Source: JAICLK01 sp035478715
GTDB lineage: Bacteria > Patescibacteriota > Saccharimonadia > Saccharimonadales > UBA4665
DNA: 28,355 nt
NCBI GenBank assembly: GCA_035478715.1
Contig: DATIJK010000085.1
Span: 1 to 28,355, forward strand
Reading direction: 5' to 3'
Shown here: piece by piece, positions 1-6,906 of the stretch
Layout: each line of letters starts with the position of its first letter
How positions within the stretch are numbered: the first letter of the stretch is position 1
The notes under the pieces: generated by a model
Seen by the model: only the letters and a program-made list of their open reading frames with translations
The model's database searches: none
Told to the model about the DNA's origin: nothing
Made by a program: the position numbers and the translations under genes

Positions 1-2
1 TC

Positions 3-86
3 GACCGCCTTAAGATTTACGTCGACGAAAATCACAACCACGAAGCCCAAAAACCAGAGAAAATCTCCACGAAAGCAGGTAAATAA
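3..86 (+). CDS. rplM: 50S ribosomal protein L13, C-terminal end (partial)
   Basis: Only the last 27 codons are in the window. The frame reads DRLKIYVDENHNHEAQKPEK and ends in TAA two bases before the rpsI start. The RLKxY...H.H.AQKPE tail is the usual C-terminus of bacterial L13, and L13 directly followed by S9 is the conserved gene order. The start lies upstream of the window. The two genes are almost certainly co-transcribed and translationally coupled. Confidence 0.9.
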   Translation, partial: DRLKIYVDENHNHEAQKPEKISTKAGK

Positions 87-88
87 TC

Positions 89-496
89 ATGGCAACCGCT
101 ACAACCCAGAAATATTTTTACGCATTAGGACGCCGTAAAAGCGCTACTGCCCGCGTACGATTGCAGGGCGGTAAAGGTTCCATCGTTGTTAATGGCAAGC
201 CGGCCGAGGAATATTTTGCTAACAGCAAGAATCTTTTACACGAACTTGAAAAACCGTTTTCAGCATTAGAAATCGAAAGCAAATTTGATATCACGGTGCG
301 TGTCGGTGGTGGTGGCCATGCCAGCCAAGTTGACGCGATACGCCTTGGTATCAGCAAAGCACTCGTCAATCTAAACGAAGATTACAAGAGCACACTGAAA
401 CGCGCCGAACTACTGAGCCGCGATTCACGCGAAAAAGAACGTAAAAAATTCGGTCTGCGCGGCGCCCGCAAACAACGTCAGTTCACCAAGCGTTAA
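89..496 (+). CDS. rpsI: 30S ribosomal protein S9
   Basis: S9 sits in the head of the 30S subunit; its C-terminal tail reaches the P-site tRNA. The 135-residue protein has the family features: YFYALGRRKSATARV at the N-terminus, the glycine-rich VRVGGGGHASQVDAIRLGISKAL block, and the basic tail ending in GARKQRQFTKR, whose final Lys-Arg is the known P-site contact. Length is normal. The ATG lies two bases after the rplM stop, with a weak AGG-type ribosome site inside the end of rplM, so expression is coupled to L13. No strong terminator is visible after it; the next promoter begins at 514. Confidence 0.98.
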   Translation: MATATTQKYFYALGRRKSATARVRLQGGKGSIVVNGKPAEEYFANSKNLLHELEKPFSALEIESKFDITVRVGGGGHASQVDAIRLGISKALVNLNEDYKSTLKRAELLSRDSREKERKKFGLRGARKQRQFTKR

Positions 497-513
497 TATT
501 TTTTCTCAAAAAT

Positions 514-541
514 TTGCAATCCGTGACAACTATGCTATATT
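514..541 (+). promoter_or_regulatory. Extended -10 promoter of the DAHP synthase leader
   Basis: A -35-like TTGCAA (514-519), 16 bases, then TG-C-TATATT with the -10 hexamer at 536-541 and the TG extension at 533-534. The predicted transcription start (about 548-550) falls on or just before the ATG of the leader peptide at 550, so the leader would be translated from a leaderless or nearly leaderless message. Confidence 0.6.
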
Positions 542-549
542 TGAAAGTA

Positions 550-627
550 ATGAACAGACTAGTAAACTTTTTCTATTGGTTTAAGAGCCCGCAACTGGCG
601 GTAAGTCCTGTTCGTATTAAGAAATAA
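550..627 (+). CDS. Aromatic-residue-rich leader peptide of an attenuator
   Basis: A 25-codon ORF reads MNRLVNFFYWFKSPQLAVSP followed by VRIKK and TAA. Residues 7-11 are Phe-Phe-Tyr-Trp-Phe: five consecutive aromatic codons covering all three aromatic amino acids (568-582). It lies between an extended -10 promoter and a rho-independent terminator, directly upstream of a DAHP synthase, the first enzyme of aromatic biosynthesis. This is the classic layout of a ribosome-mediated attenuator. Translation would stall when charged Phe, Tyr or Trp tRNA is short. There is no Shine-Dalgarno, in line with a leaderless start. The peptide itself probably has no function after synthesis. The role is inferred from composition and position. 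Confidence 0.8.
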   Translation: MNRLVNFFYWFKSPQLAVSPVRIKK

Positions 628-658
628 ACCGAATCGATCAAGACTAAGCAAAACCGCC
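597..658 (+). promoter_or_regulatory. Predicted antiterminator pairing of the DAHP synthase attenuator
   Basis: GGCGGT at 597-602, inside the leader ORF just downstream of the aromatic codons, is exactly complementary to ACCGCC at 653-658, the 5' arm of the terminator. A ribosome held on the aromatic codons (568-582) would leave 597-602 free to pair with the terminator arm and allow read-through. A ribosome running to the stop codon at 625-627 would cover 597-602 and let the terminator form. A competing local hairpin, CCGC 589-592 with GCGG 598-601, could sequester the same segment when no ribosome is present. The logic is inferred from complementarity only. Confidence 0.65.
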
Positions 659-674
659 GAAAGGCGGTTTTTTT
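650..674 (+). terminator. Rho-independent terminator (attenuator)
   Basis: AAAACCGCC (650-658), GAAA tetraloop (659-662), GGCGGTTTT (663-671), ending in a run of seven T (668-674). A perfect nine-pair stem with U-tract lies 33 bases before the DAHP synthase start and downstream of that gene's only clear promoter. It therefore cannot simply end rpsI transcription without also affecting the downstream gene. Confidence 0.85.
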
Positions 675-707
675 AATTCTACAGAAAGAGAGCCAGATTT
701 AATCCTT

Positions 708-1952
708 ATGAATTCAGCAACCCTAGAAGGAATCACCGCACAAGAGCTACTTGCGCCTGCAAAAGAAGTTGTGGAACTGCTTCCAGAACCGGATTATCCA
801 GTTAATTACCAGCCGACTTGGCCAAATAAACAAGCAGTGATTGATGCAGTCCACGAACTAAGAAACACTGGCGAAGCAACTACACCAGATCGGGTTGACG
901 CACTTTCAGCACACTTGTTTGATATTGCGACGGGTAGGAGCGACAAACTACTAGGAGTTACTGGAAAATGTGCAGATCGGCTGCTCTTTAACAAGAAGAT
1001 ACACAGTTTGCTTGAGCTAGGCCGCATCACACTGTCAAAAGCAGCCGGGGTATTACTGGAAAGAGAAGTTGTTCTTGAAGCCGGTGATTACTCGTTCATA
1101 TCCCGTGTATTGAACTTCGCAAAACCTCGAACCAATGCAAAAGATAAAGATAAAGAAGGAACGGAATTCGATTCTTGGTTTGGTGACAGTGTTAATGGTA
1201 AAAGCTTCAGAGAACGTACACCAGATGCCTCTAGGATGGTTTCAGCTGCGCTGGAAAGCCGTGATGTTATGGCAGCTATGACCGATATCGCCGGAGAACA
1301 CGTTCCGGTAGCACATGAACTGTTACTACTGCCATACGAAATCGGCATGCTGCGTCAGGATTCGGAATCGGGCAGATTATACTCCCTATCTGCTGATATG
1401 CTTTGGATAGGAGCTCGTACAAACGACCCGGAGGGCGCGCATGTCAACCTGGCTGCAATGATTGCTAATCCAGTCGGGGTAAAATTAGGGCCAGATACTA
1501 CAACGGAGCAGGTTGCTGCTCTGGCAGCAAAACTAAACCCGGACGGCATACCCGGCAAGTTGACTTTCATGATTCGAATGGGCGTTGATAATATCGACGT
1601 CATGGATAGTACGCTCGAAGCAATACAGCTGTATGCGCCTGAATCAATCGTTCTGTACGATCCGCACGGCAGTACCATTAAACAAGAAGGTGTAAAAATC
1701 CGCGCAGTCGACTGCATAACATCTGAAATACAAGTACTTGCGAGGGTTTGCAATGCAAATAAAATGGCGCTTCATGGGGTATTGCTAGAAACTACACCGG
1801 ATAACAATCGGGAAGAATGCGTCGAGGCATTAGGTCAAATGCCTCGGGACATGCCAGACGTAGATCCGCTTCTCAACTCAAGACAGCTTGGCAGAATCCT
1901 AAGAAGGGTAGCACCGGTACTTGGGCGCAAAGCGATGGGCTTAGTGGCATAA
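708..1952 (+). CDS. Class II 3-deoxy-D-arabino-heptulosonate-7-phosphate (DAHP) synthase
   Basis: Condenses phosphoenolpyruvate and erythrose-4-phosphate to DAHP, the first step of the shikimate pathway. The 414-residue protein carries the class II (plant/mycobacterial) signatures: GKCAD with the metal Cys88, NFAKPR (residues 136-141), HELLLLPYE, the block DMLWIGARTNDPEGAHV (230-246), NPVGVKLGPDTTTEQV, RMG (290-292), DPHG with His320, LLETTP with Glu361, and DVDPLLNSRQ with Asp386. The four expected metal ligands (Cys, His, Glu, Asp) and the phosphate-binding Arg/Lys residues are thus present. It is shorter than the usual 450-470 residues and somewhat divergent (NFAKPRT for GQFAKPRS, DPHGST for DPMHGNT). 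It is preceded by an attenuator with Phe/Tyr/Trp codons. No other shikimate gene is in the window; the next gene, trpS, has its own promoter. Confidence 0.87.
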   Translation: MNSATLEGITAQELLAPAKEVVELLPEPDYPVNYQPTWPNKQAVIDAVHELRNTGEATTPDRVDALSAHLFDIATGRSDKLLGVTGKCADRLLFNKKIHSLLELGRITLSKAAGVLLEREVVLEAGDYSFISRVLNFAKPRTNAKDKDKEGTEFDSWFGDSVNGKSFRERTPDASRMVSAALESRDVMAAMTDIAGEHVPVAHELLLLPYEIGMLRQDSESGRLYSLSADMLWIGARTNDPEGAHVNLAAMIANPVGVKLGPDTTTEQVAALAAKLNPDGIPGKLTFMIRMGVDNIDVMDSTLEAIQLYAPESIVLYDPHGSTIKQEGVKIRAVDCITSEIQVLARVCNANKMALHGVLLETTPDNNREECVEALGQMPRDMPDVDPLLNSRQLGRILRRVAPVLGRKAMGLVA

Positions 1953-1975
1953 CATCAATTACTAACAATAACTGG

Positions 1976-1981
1976 TACAAT
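1976..1981 (+). promoter_or_regulatory. Extended -10 box of trpS (leaderless start)
   Basis: TGG-TACAAT puts the -10 hexamer at 1976-1981, nine bases before the trpS ATG at 1991. Transcription should start at or within a few bases of the ATG. No Shine-Dalgarno is present. Confidence 0.55.
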
Positions 1982-1990
1982 ATATTTCAT

Positions 1991-3031
1991 ATGAGCAAAC
2001 AAGTTATACTCACTGGCCTTAGAGCCAATAGCGACCTGCATATCGGCAATTATTTCGGGGCGTTATTGCCCAGTGTCGACATGGCGAAGTCTCGGGCTGA
2101 AGAATACGAAGTCAACATAATGGTTGCCGATCTGCACAGTTTTATTACGCCCATAGATTTTAATGCGCTTAACCAGCAAATAATGGAAAATCTGCGGGTC
2201 TATGTGGCAGCCGGATTGCCTTTGGACCATCCGAATGTCCGGCCATTCCGGCAAAGTTATGTGCCGGCTCATAGCGAACTTACGTGGATTTTTGATTGCT
2301 TTACCGGCATGGGCGAGCTCAGTCGGATGACTCAATTTAAGGATAAGTCTGCGAAGCTTAACGAAGATCGGATTAACGTCGGCTTGTTCAATTACCCAGT
2401 GCTGATGGCCTGTGACGTACTTTTGTATAACGTTGATTACGTGCCGGTCGGCGACGACCAGACGCAGCACCTTGAATTTATGCGTGATATTGCCGATCGG
2501 ATGAATAAACAGTTCGGCGATCTCTTCAAAGTCCCTAAACCGGTTAAAGAACAGCATGTATTCTTTGGCAAGGACCAGGGGTTACGTATCAAAGATTTGT
2601 CAGATCCCACCAAAAAAATGAGCAAAAGCGACGAATCCGGCCGCGGCATAATATTCCTCAACGACAACCCAGACGAAGCCGCTAAAAAAATCATGGCCGC
2701 TACCACAGATTCAATCGGCGTAGTTCATTTTGACCCAGAAAAGCAACCGGGTATCTGCAATTTGCTCCAAATACACGCACTATTATCGGGCGAAACGCTG
2801 GATGCGGTCATCAAACAGCATGACGGCCAGCAGAGCTATGGTGATCTTAAAAAAGAAGTAGCAGATCAAGTCAGGCAATTCCTGGTTGATTTCCAATTGC
2901 GGCTAGGACAAGTAGACGATACCGCATTAAATGCAAAACTTGCAGAATCGGAAACAACCATGAATGAAACCGCAAACGCCACATTACTCAGAGTCCAGCA
3001 AGCGGTTGGTTTGCGTCCAAAGAGCACATGA
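1991..3031 (+). CDS. trpS: Tryptophanyl-tRNA synthetase
   Basis: Charges tRNA-Trp with tryptophan (class I synthetase, cytoplasmic homodimer). The 346-residue protein starts MSKQVILTGLRANSDLHIGN, giving the HIGH-type motif HIGN at 17-20; KMSKSD is at about 209-214. YPVLMACDVLLY and VPVGDDQTQHLE are typical TrpRS active-site segments. The frame stays open upstream into the DAHP synthase gene, but homology and the -10 box at 1976-1981 fix the start at the ATG at 1991. The end overlaps the next gene by ATGA (3028-3031), so the two are translationally coupled. Having TrpRS next to an aromatic-biosynthesis enzyme under apparent aromatic control is suggestive, though the separate promoter means they need not be co-regulated. 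Confidence 0.97.
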   Translation: MSKQVILTGLRANSDLHIGNYFGALLPSVDMAKSRAEEYEVNIMVADLHSFITPIDFNALNQQIMENLRVYVAAGLPLDHPNVRPFRQSYVPAHSELTWIFDCFTGMGELSRMTQFKDKSAKLNEDRINVGLFNYPVLMACDVLLYNVDYVPVGDDQTQHLEFMRDIADRMNKQFGDLFKVPKPVKEQHVFFGKDQGLRIKDLSDPTKKMSKSDESGRGIIFLNDNPDEAAKKIMAATTDSIGVVHFDPEKQPGICNLLQIHALLSGETLDAVIKQHDGQQSYGDLKKEVADQVRQFLVDFQLRLGQVDDTALNAKLAESETTMNETANATLLRVQQAVGLRPKST

Positions 3032-3885
3032 TCGATTTTGCCGCATCTGCAGATGAAGCCGGTGAACGGCTCGATGTAATTGCTGCCCGCCATATCAATA
3101 CCAGCCGATCTTTCATAAAAAAGCTGGGTGATGAAAATAAAATTAAAGTTGACGGCGAGCACGTAAAAGCTGGGTTTAAACTTCGCGGCGGCGAAAGAAT
3201 CACAATTGCTTTTGATCCGACTGAGCTTGATCAGATCCCAGACATTGACATTCCAGTGATTTACGAAGACGACGATTGTATCGTAATCAACAAGCCGGTC
3301 GGAACTTTGACCCACAGCAAAGGCGTATATAATCCCGAAGCGACAGTGGCAACATTTTTGCGATCCAGGATTAATAATATGGATGGCGAACGAGCAGGCA
3401 TTGTGCACCGACTGGACCGAGCAACAAGCGGCGCCATGATTTGTGCCAAAAATTCAAATGCGCTCCATTGGTTACAAAAACAATTTTCGTTGCGAAAAGT
3501 TAAAAAAACGTATATAGCAATTATTGCCGGTACAATAGAGCCCATACACGCACTCATAGACATGCCGATAGAACGTAATCCCAAAGCTCCTGCTACCTTC
3601 CGTGTAGGTTCAAATGGTAAGCCTGCAACAACCGAATATAAAGTTGAAAAATCCAGCGAACACTATTCGTTAATAATATTGACGCCTACAACTGGCCGTA
3701 CACATCAATTACGGGTCCATTTGAAGCATCTTGGGCATCCGATACTCGGAGACACCATTTACGGCGGTGAGCCGGCTGAGCGGCTGTTTCTTCACGCCCA
3801 ATCCTTGGAAATAACACTCCCAAACCGCGAACGGAAGATTTTTACCGCTCCGTTGCCGAAAGAATTTTATATGAAAATAAAATAA
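3028..3885 (+). CDS. RluD-family 23S rRNA pseudouridine synthase
   Basis: Isomerises uridine to pseudouridine in rRNA. The 285-residue protein has an N-terminal S4 RNA-binding domain (about residues 12-60, ERLDVIAARH...IKVDGEHVKAGFKL), then the RluA/RluD catalytic domain: NKPVGTLTHS (88-97), the active-site HRLDRATSG with Asp130, KTYIAIIAG, and TGRTHQLRVHLKHLGHPILG near the C-terminus. It overlaps trpS by four bases (ATGA) and is followed six bases later by the holB-like gene, so trpS, this gene and holB form one operon. Sequence alone does not separate RluB/C/D-type substrate specificity. Confidence 0.93.
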   Translation: MIDFAASADEAGERLDVIAARHINTSRSFIKKLGDENKIKVDGEHVKAGFKLRGGERITIAFDPTELDQIPDIDIPVIYEDDDCIVINKPVGTLTHSKGVYNPEATVATFLRSRINNMDGERAGIVHRLDRATSGAMICAKNSNALHWLQKQFSLRKVKKTYIAIIAGTIEPIHALIDMPIERNPKAPATFRVGSNGKPATTEYKVEKSSEHYSLIILTPTTGRTHQLRVHLKHLGHPILGDTIYGGEPAERLFLHAQSLEITLPNRERKIFTAPLPKEFYMKIK

Positions 3886-3890
3886 CTACG

Positions 3891-4760
3891 ATGGACGAAC
3901 CAATACTACATTCAACGACAAAACTGCAACTTGAAAAGTTTCTTAGTCGCCCGAGCCATGCGGTTATTATTTCCGGTCCAGAGGGCATCGGCAAGCACAC
4001 AATCAGCATTTGGCTAGGCAAACAGCTTTTAGGGCTGCAGGATTCAATTGAAAATTATCCTTACATTTCAATAGTCCAGCCTGACGGGCAAAGCATTTCA
4101 ATCCAGGCGATGCGCGATCTAGCAAATTTTACCAAGCTGAAAATACCAAAGAGTAAACGTTCGATTTCCCGGCTGGTAATTATTGAGCAAGCACAACTGC
4201 TAACAACTGAGGCGCAAAACGCCTTGCTGAAATTACTCGAAGAGCCGCCAGAAGGAACCGTGCTGATTCTGACAGCTCCAAATGATCAATCATTATTGTC
4301 AACGATCAGGTCCCGCGCTCAGAAAATACACTTACAGATGCCTTCGAGCAATCAACTTGCCTCTTTTTTTGAATCAAAGGATTATGAGGCATCAAAAATA
4401 AACCAAGCACTATTGATGAGCGGCGGTTTACCAGGTCTGATGCAGGCATTGCTGGGACAGAGTGATGAACATCCATTAATCAAGGCATCCCAGACAGCGC
4501 GGCTGATACTCAAATCAGATGCGTTCACGCGGCAATGTCTAATCGATAGCCTTGCAAAGCAACGGGTTGAATTAGGCCGATTACTATTCATGATCAAACA
4601 AATGGCACATGCTGCAATCGCGCAGAATGCGGTCCGCGGAAGTGATGCAAGCATAATCCGCTGGCAAAAAATACAGACTGCCGCCTATACTGCCGAAACA
4701 GAGCTAACTGTTAATGCCCAACCCAAACTGGTTCTATCGAATTTCATGTTACAGATATAA
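3891..4760 (+). CDS. holB: DNA polymerase III delta'-like clamp-loader subunit
   Basis: An AAA+ protein of 289 residues, probably part of the complex that loads the sliding clamp. Walker A GPEGIGKH is at residues 29-36. The segment IIEQAQLLTTEAQNALLKLL followed by EEPP is the clamp-loader Walker B/sensor region, with EQAQ in place of DEAH, as expected of a non-hydrolysing delta' subunit. IRSRAQ corresponds to the SRC motif but has Ala for Cys. The zinc module usually found after the first strand (four Cys) is missing; the corresponding stretch, LLGLQDSIENYPYISIVQPDG, has no cysteines. The C-terminal collar is short. Last gene of the trpS operon. Confidence 0.8.
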   Translation: MDEPILHSTTKLQLEKFLSRPSHAVIISGPEGIGKHTISIWLGKQLLGLQDSIENYPYISIVQPDGQSISIQAMRDLANFTKLKIPKSKRSISRLVIIEQAQLLTTEAQNALLKLLEEPPEGTVLILTAPNDQSLLSTIRSRAQKIHLQMPSSNQLASFFESKDYEASKINQALLMSGGLPGLMQALLGQSDEHPLIKASQTARLILKSDAFTRQCLIDSLAKQRVELGRLLFMIKQMAHAAIAQNAVRGSDASIIRWQKIQTAAYTAETELTVNAQPKLVLSNFMLQI

Positions 4761-4795
4761 ATTACAAAAAACCGAAATTGCCGGCCAAACCAATG

Positions 4796-4801
4796 TATAA
4801 T
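4796..4801 (+). promoter_or_regulatory. -10 box of the TPR gene
   Basis: A consensus TATAAT at 4796-4801, directly preceded by TG, lies 11 bases before the ATG at 4813. No good -35 or Shine-Dalgarno is visible. The expected 5' leader is only a few bases. Confidence 0.5.
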
Positions 4802-4812
4802 GTGTAATCACG

Positions 4813-5466
4813 ATGTATTCATTGTTAATTATAGTTGGTTTTGCAGTACTCGCGTACATGAATACTTCAGTGCACGACGATGAGATAGCGGGAGTTTCGC
4901 GTAAAGTCGGTGACCGGCTCGGCAAACTTTGGGACATCGCGCACCAAGGTATGCGCGAAAACCGGTTTCTGCGCGCCGAAAAAGCTTTACTCACGATTCT
5001 GAAGATCGATGAAAAGAACGCAGCGGCATATAACCGCTTGGGTATACTCTACGCCAAGCAAAAGGAATACCGCGATGCCATCGATTGTTTCGAAATCGCC
5101 AGCAGCATTGAAGCAACCCCTTCGAGCCTCCATAATTTGGGGCTCATTTATTACGAAACCGAAAATTATGAAAAAGCCGCTATAGCGTTTGAACAGGCGA
5201 TCAAATTGGAAGATAACCTGGCAGCACGCCATATCGCGTATGCAAAAGTCCAAGAAAAGCTAGGTAACGACCGGCTACTGTTTCATGAGCTAGAAAGGGC
5301 AGTGGAGTTGGAGCCAAACAAAGAAACGCTTAACCTGTTACATAAAGCATACGTCAGTCACGGAATGGGGCGCGAAGCGGATATGGTAGAACAGCGTATC
5401 AAGAAATTAATTGTTCCCTCCGGACATCCCAAGCGAATTATTCGCCCAAGACGTGTTGCTATATAA
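4813..5466 (+). CDS. Membrane-anchored tetratricopeptide repeat protein
   Basis: 217 residues. A short N-terminal hydrophobic helix (about residues 2-16) is followed by a soluble region with three to four TPR units from residue ~45: AEKALLTILKIDEKNAAAYN, the repeat DAIDCFEIASSIEATPSSLH, and KAAIAFEQAIKLEDNLAARH, each with the spaced Ala/Gly/Tyr pattern of TPR helices. The basic tail is KRIIRPRRVAI. TPR domains bind peptides or partner proteins; no substrate can be named. It has its own promoter after the trpS operon and is followed by tRNA genes. Confidence 0.8.
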   Translation: MYSLLIIVGFAVLAYMNTSVHDDEIAGVSRKVGDRLGKLWDIAHQGMRENRFLRAEKALLTILKIDEKNAAAYNRLGILYAKQKEYRDAIDCFEIASSIEATPSSLHNLGLIYYETENYEKAAIAFEQAIKLEDNLAARHIAYAKVQEKLGNDRLLFHELERAVELEPNKETLNLLHKAYVSHGMGREADMVEQRIKKLIVPSGHPKRIIRPRRVAI

Positions 5467-5484
5467 CCCCTGTTTTGATAGACT
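5456..5484 (+). promoter_or_regulatory. Probable promoter of tRNA-Thr(TGT)
   Basis: TTGCTA (5456-5461), 17 bases, TAGACT (5479-5484). The predicted start, about 5491, is roughly eight bases before the mature tRNA 5' end. The -35 overlaps the end of the TPR gene. The -10 is weak. Confidence 0.4.
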
Positions 5485-5498
5485 AACATTTGATAATT

Positions 5499-5575
5499 GC
5501 CACCTTAGCTCAGTTGGTTAGAGCATCGGTTTTGTAAACCGAGGGTCGTCGGTTCGAATCCGACAGGTGGCTCCA
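5499..5575 (+). tRNA. tRNA-Thr (anticodon TGT)
   Basis: A complete 77-nt cloverleaf. The acceptor GCCACCT (5499-5505) pairs with AGGTGGC (5565-5571). The D-arm contains TAGCTCAGTTGGTTAGAGCA, the anticodon stem closes the loop TTTGTAA (anticodon TGT), and the T-arm has GGTTCGAATCC. Discriminator T is followed by an encoded CCA (5573-5575). Confidence 0.96.
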
Positions 5576-5594
5576 CGTCCTAGCAAGTAACAGT

Positions 5595-5689
5595 CAGAGA
5601 CGAGCACATTTCAAAACAAGTTTCAAATGCACTCGCCTCTGGCCTCGCACTGCTACTCCTTAAGCATTCGCGAATCCCCTCGTGAATGC
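5595..5689 (+). repeat. Two consecutive hairpins between tRNA genes
   Basis: Hairpin 1 (5595-5641): CAGAG-A-CGAG-CA-CATTT pairs with AAATG-CA-CTCG-C-CTCTG. These are three perfectly paired blocks separated by symmetric mismatches, with a 13-nt loop. Hairpin 2 (5664-5689): GCATTCGCGA pairs with TCGTGAATGC (one G-U) around the loop ATCCCC. Neither has a U-tract, so neither is a normal terminator. They fill the 128-nt spacer between tRNA-Thr and tRNA-Tyr and could be processing structures or a REP-like element. Confidence 0.6.
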
Positions 5690-5703
5690 TATGAATCGCA
5701 AGC

Positions 5704-5789
5704 GCAGGGATACTCAAGCGGCCAACGAGGGGTGACTGTAAATCATCTGGCTTATGCCTACGGGGGTTCGAATCCCTCTCCCTGCACCA
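5704..5789 (+). tRNA. tRNA-Tyr (anticodon GTA)
   Basis: A class II tRNA of 86 nt. Acceptor GCAGGGA (5704-5710) pairs with TCCCTGC (5779-5785). The anticodon loop CTGTAAA gives GTA. A long variable arm follows the anticodon stem, as expected for bacterial tRNA-Tyr; T-arm GGGTTCGAATCCC; discriminator A; encoded CCA (5787-5789). Probably co-transcribed with the upstream tRNA-Thr. Confidence 0.96.
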
Positions 5790-5897
5790 CAAAATTCGTC
5801 TCTGTTATTTTTGCTAGAGCAATAGGTAAGTTAGAACCATATAAATACAATAATCTGCTGGTTTGATAAATATAAAAACTTCGAGTAGGATTTAAAT

Positions 5898-6803
5898 ATG
5901 CGTGTAGCACTTTGGGTTGATATGGAAGGTACGTCCCAGATTATGGACCACCGAGAGTGCTGGCCAGCTTTTGTGCACTACTGGGAATATGGCCGTCCGA
6001 AGCTTGCAAATGATGTAGTGGCCACCGCTAGGGGTCTCTTAGCCGGAGGAGTAACCGAGGTTGTAGTAGTAAACGCACATGGCTTAGGGTGGCCAAATAT
6101 TCTTACTGATGCGCTGCCTTCAGGTGCGAAGCTGGCAATTGCAGACGATTGGAATAGAGACATCGATGCCACTTTTCAAGTTGGCTTTCATGCTCGAGCT
6201 GGTACCTCAGGTGGATTTATTAGCCACACTATGGTTCCCGATCTAACGGTATCGGTGGATGGTAAGGCCGTAACGGAAAGTCATATTTGGAGTTGGGTTA
6301 CAGGTGTACCCGTTTTGGGTATCGTTGGTGATGATGCTTTGAAGGCACAACTTGACGGAACATTAAAGGACATTCGCTTTCTTGCCGTTAAAATCTCGAC
6401 AGGACGTACTCAGACTAGACCAGTTTTCAGTGATGCGCGCCAGAGCGCCGAAGCTATAGAGAAGTTTGCAAAGGAATGCGCGCAAGAAAAATTGCGTAAA
6501 CAGCCAGATTTACCACCGCGATTTACTGCGCACATAACTATCAAACCTGAGTTTGCAAAAGAGGTTGCGCAACAACACGGGCTAAAGCTAATAAAACCAG
6601 GTGTCATCGAAATTGAAGCAAAAAGGTGGGCTAAAGATGTTCAACCGGTACTTGAGCATGCAATGGGAGTAGCTTCGAGCCCATGGATTGAAGCTTGGAA
6701 GGACCTAGATCTCGGTAGCAAAGAAGCACTACAACGACAGGACGCTGAAAGTATAGAGCGCTTACGTCAAAAATTTATAAATTGGGCCGAAGAGAACAGA
6801 TAG
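5898..6803 (+). CDS. M55 family D-aminopeptidase (DppA-like)
   Basis: Zinc-dependent aminopeptidase removing N-terminal D-amino acids, typically acting on D-Ala peptides from cell-wall turnover. The 301-residue protein has the M55 metal ligands in order: Asp8 and Glu10 in VDMEGTS, His61 in VNAHG, His98 in VGFHARAG, and Glu127 in VTESHIW. The conserved GGFISHTM contains His110, matching the catalytic His of DppA. The ATG at 5898 is preceded by TAGGA (5886-5890) at a good distance, so unlike many neighbours this gene has a Shine-Dalgarno. No transport operon surrounds it. For an organism thought to live on other bacteria, recycling of host or own D-amino-acid peptides is a reasonable role, but that is inference. 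Confidence 0.88.
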   Translation: MRVALWVDMEGTSQIMDHRECWPAFVHYWEYGRPKLANDVVATARGLLAGGVTEVVVVNAHGLGWPNILTDALPSGAKLAIADDWNRDIDATFQVGFHARAGTSGGFISHTMVPDLTVSVDGKAVTESHIWSWVTGVPVLGIVGDDALKAQLDGTLKDIRFLAVKISTGRTQTRPVFSDARQSAEAIEKFAKECAQEKLRKQPDLPPRFTAHITIKPEFAKEVAQQHGLKLIKPGVIEIEAKRWAKDVQPVLEHAMGVASSPWIEAWKDLDLGSKEALQRQDAESIERLRQKFINWAEENR

Positions 6804-6906
6804 TTATTGCCAATTAGATTTATTATATTTTCCTTGAGTAGTAATAGTAGTTTTGGGTATAAAGTTATAATGCGGTAGATCACCCTGCACCAAAATCATT
6901 AGCAAT

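Noticed and set aside
497..707. T-box riboswitch before the DAHP synthase
   Set aside because: No AGGGTGGNACCGCG-like T-box sequence or stem I features are present. The leader ORF plus terminator explains the region better.
1817..1990. 58-residue N-terminal extension of trpS
   Set aside because: It overlaps the end of the DAHP synthase in another frame. Homology of TrpRS starts at MSKQVILTG and the -10 box lies at 1976-1981.
5627..5866. Plus-strand ORF across tRNA-Tyr
   Set aside because: It runs straight through the tRNA gene and the hairpins; a chance frame.
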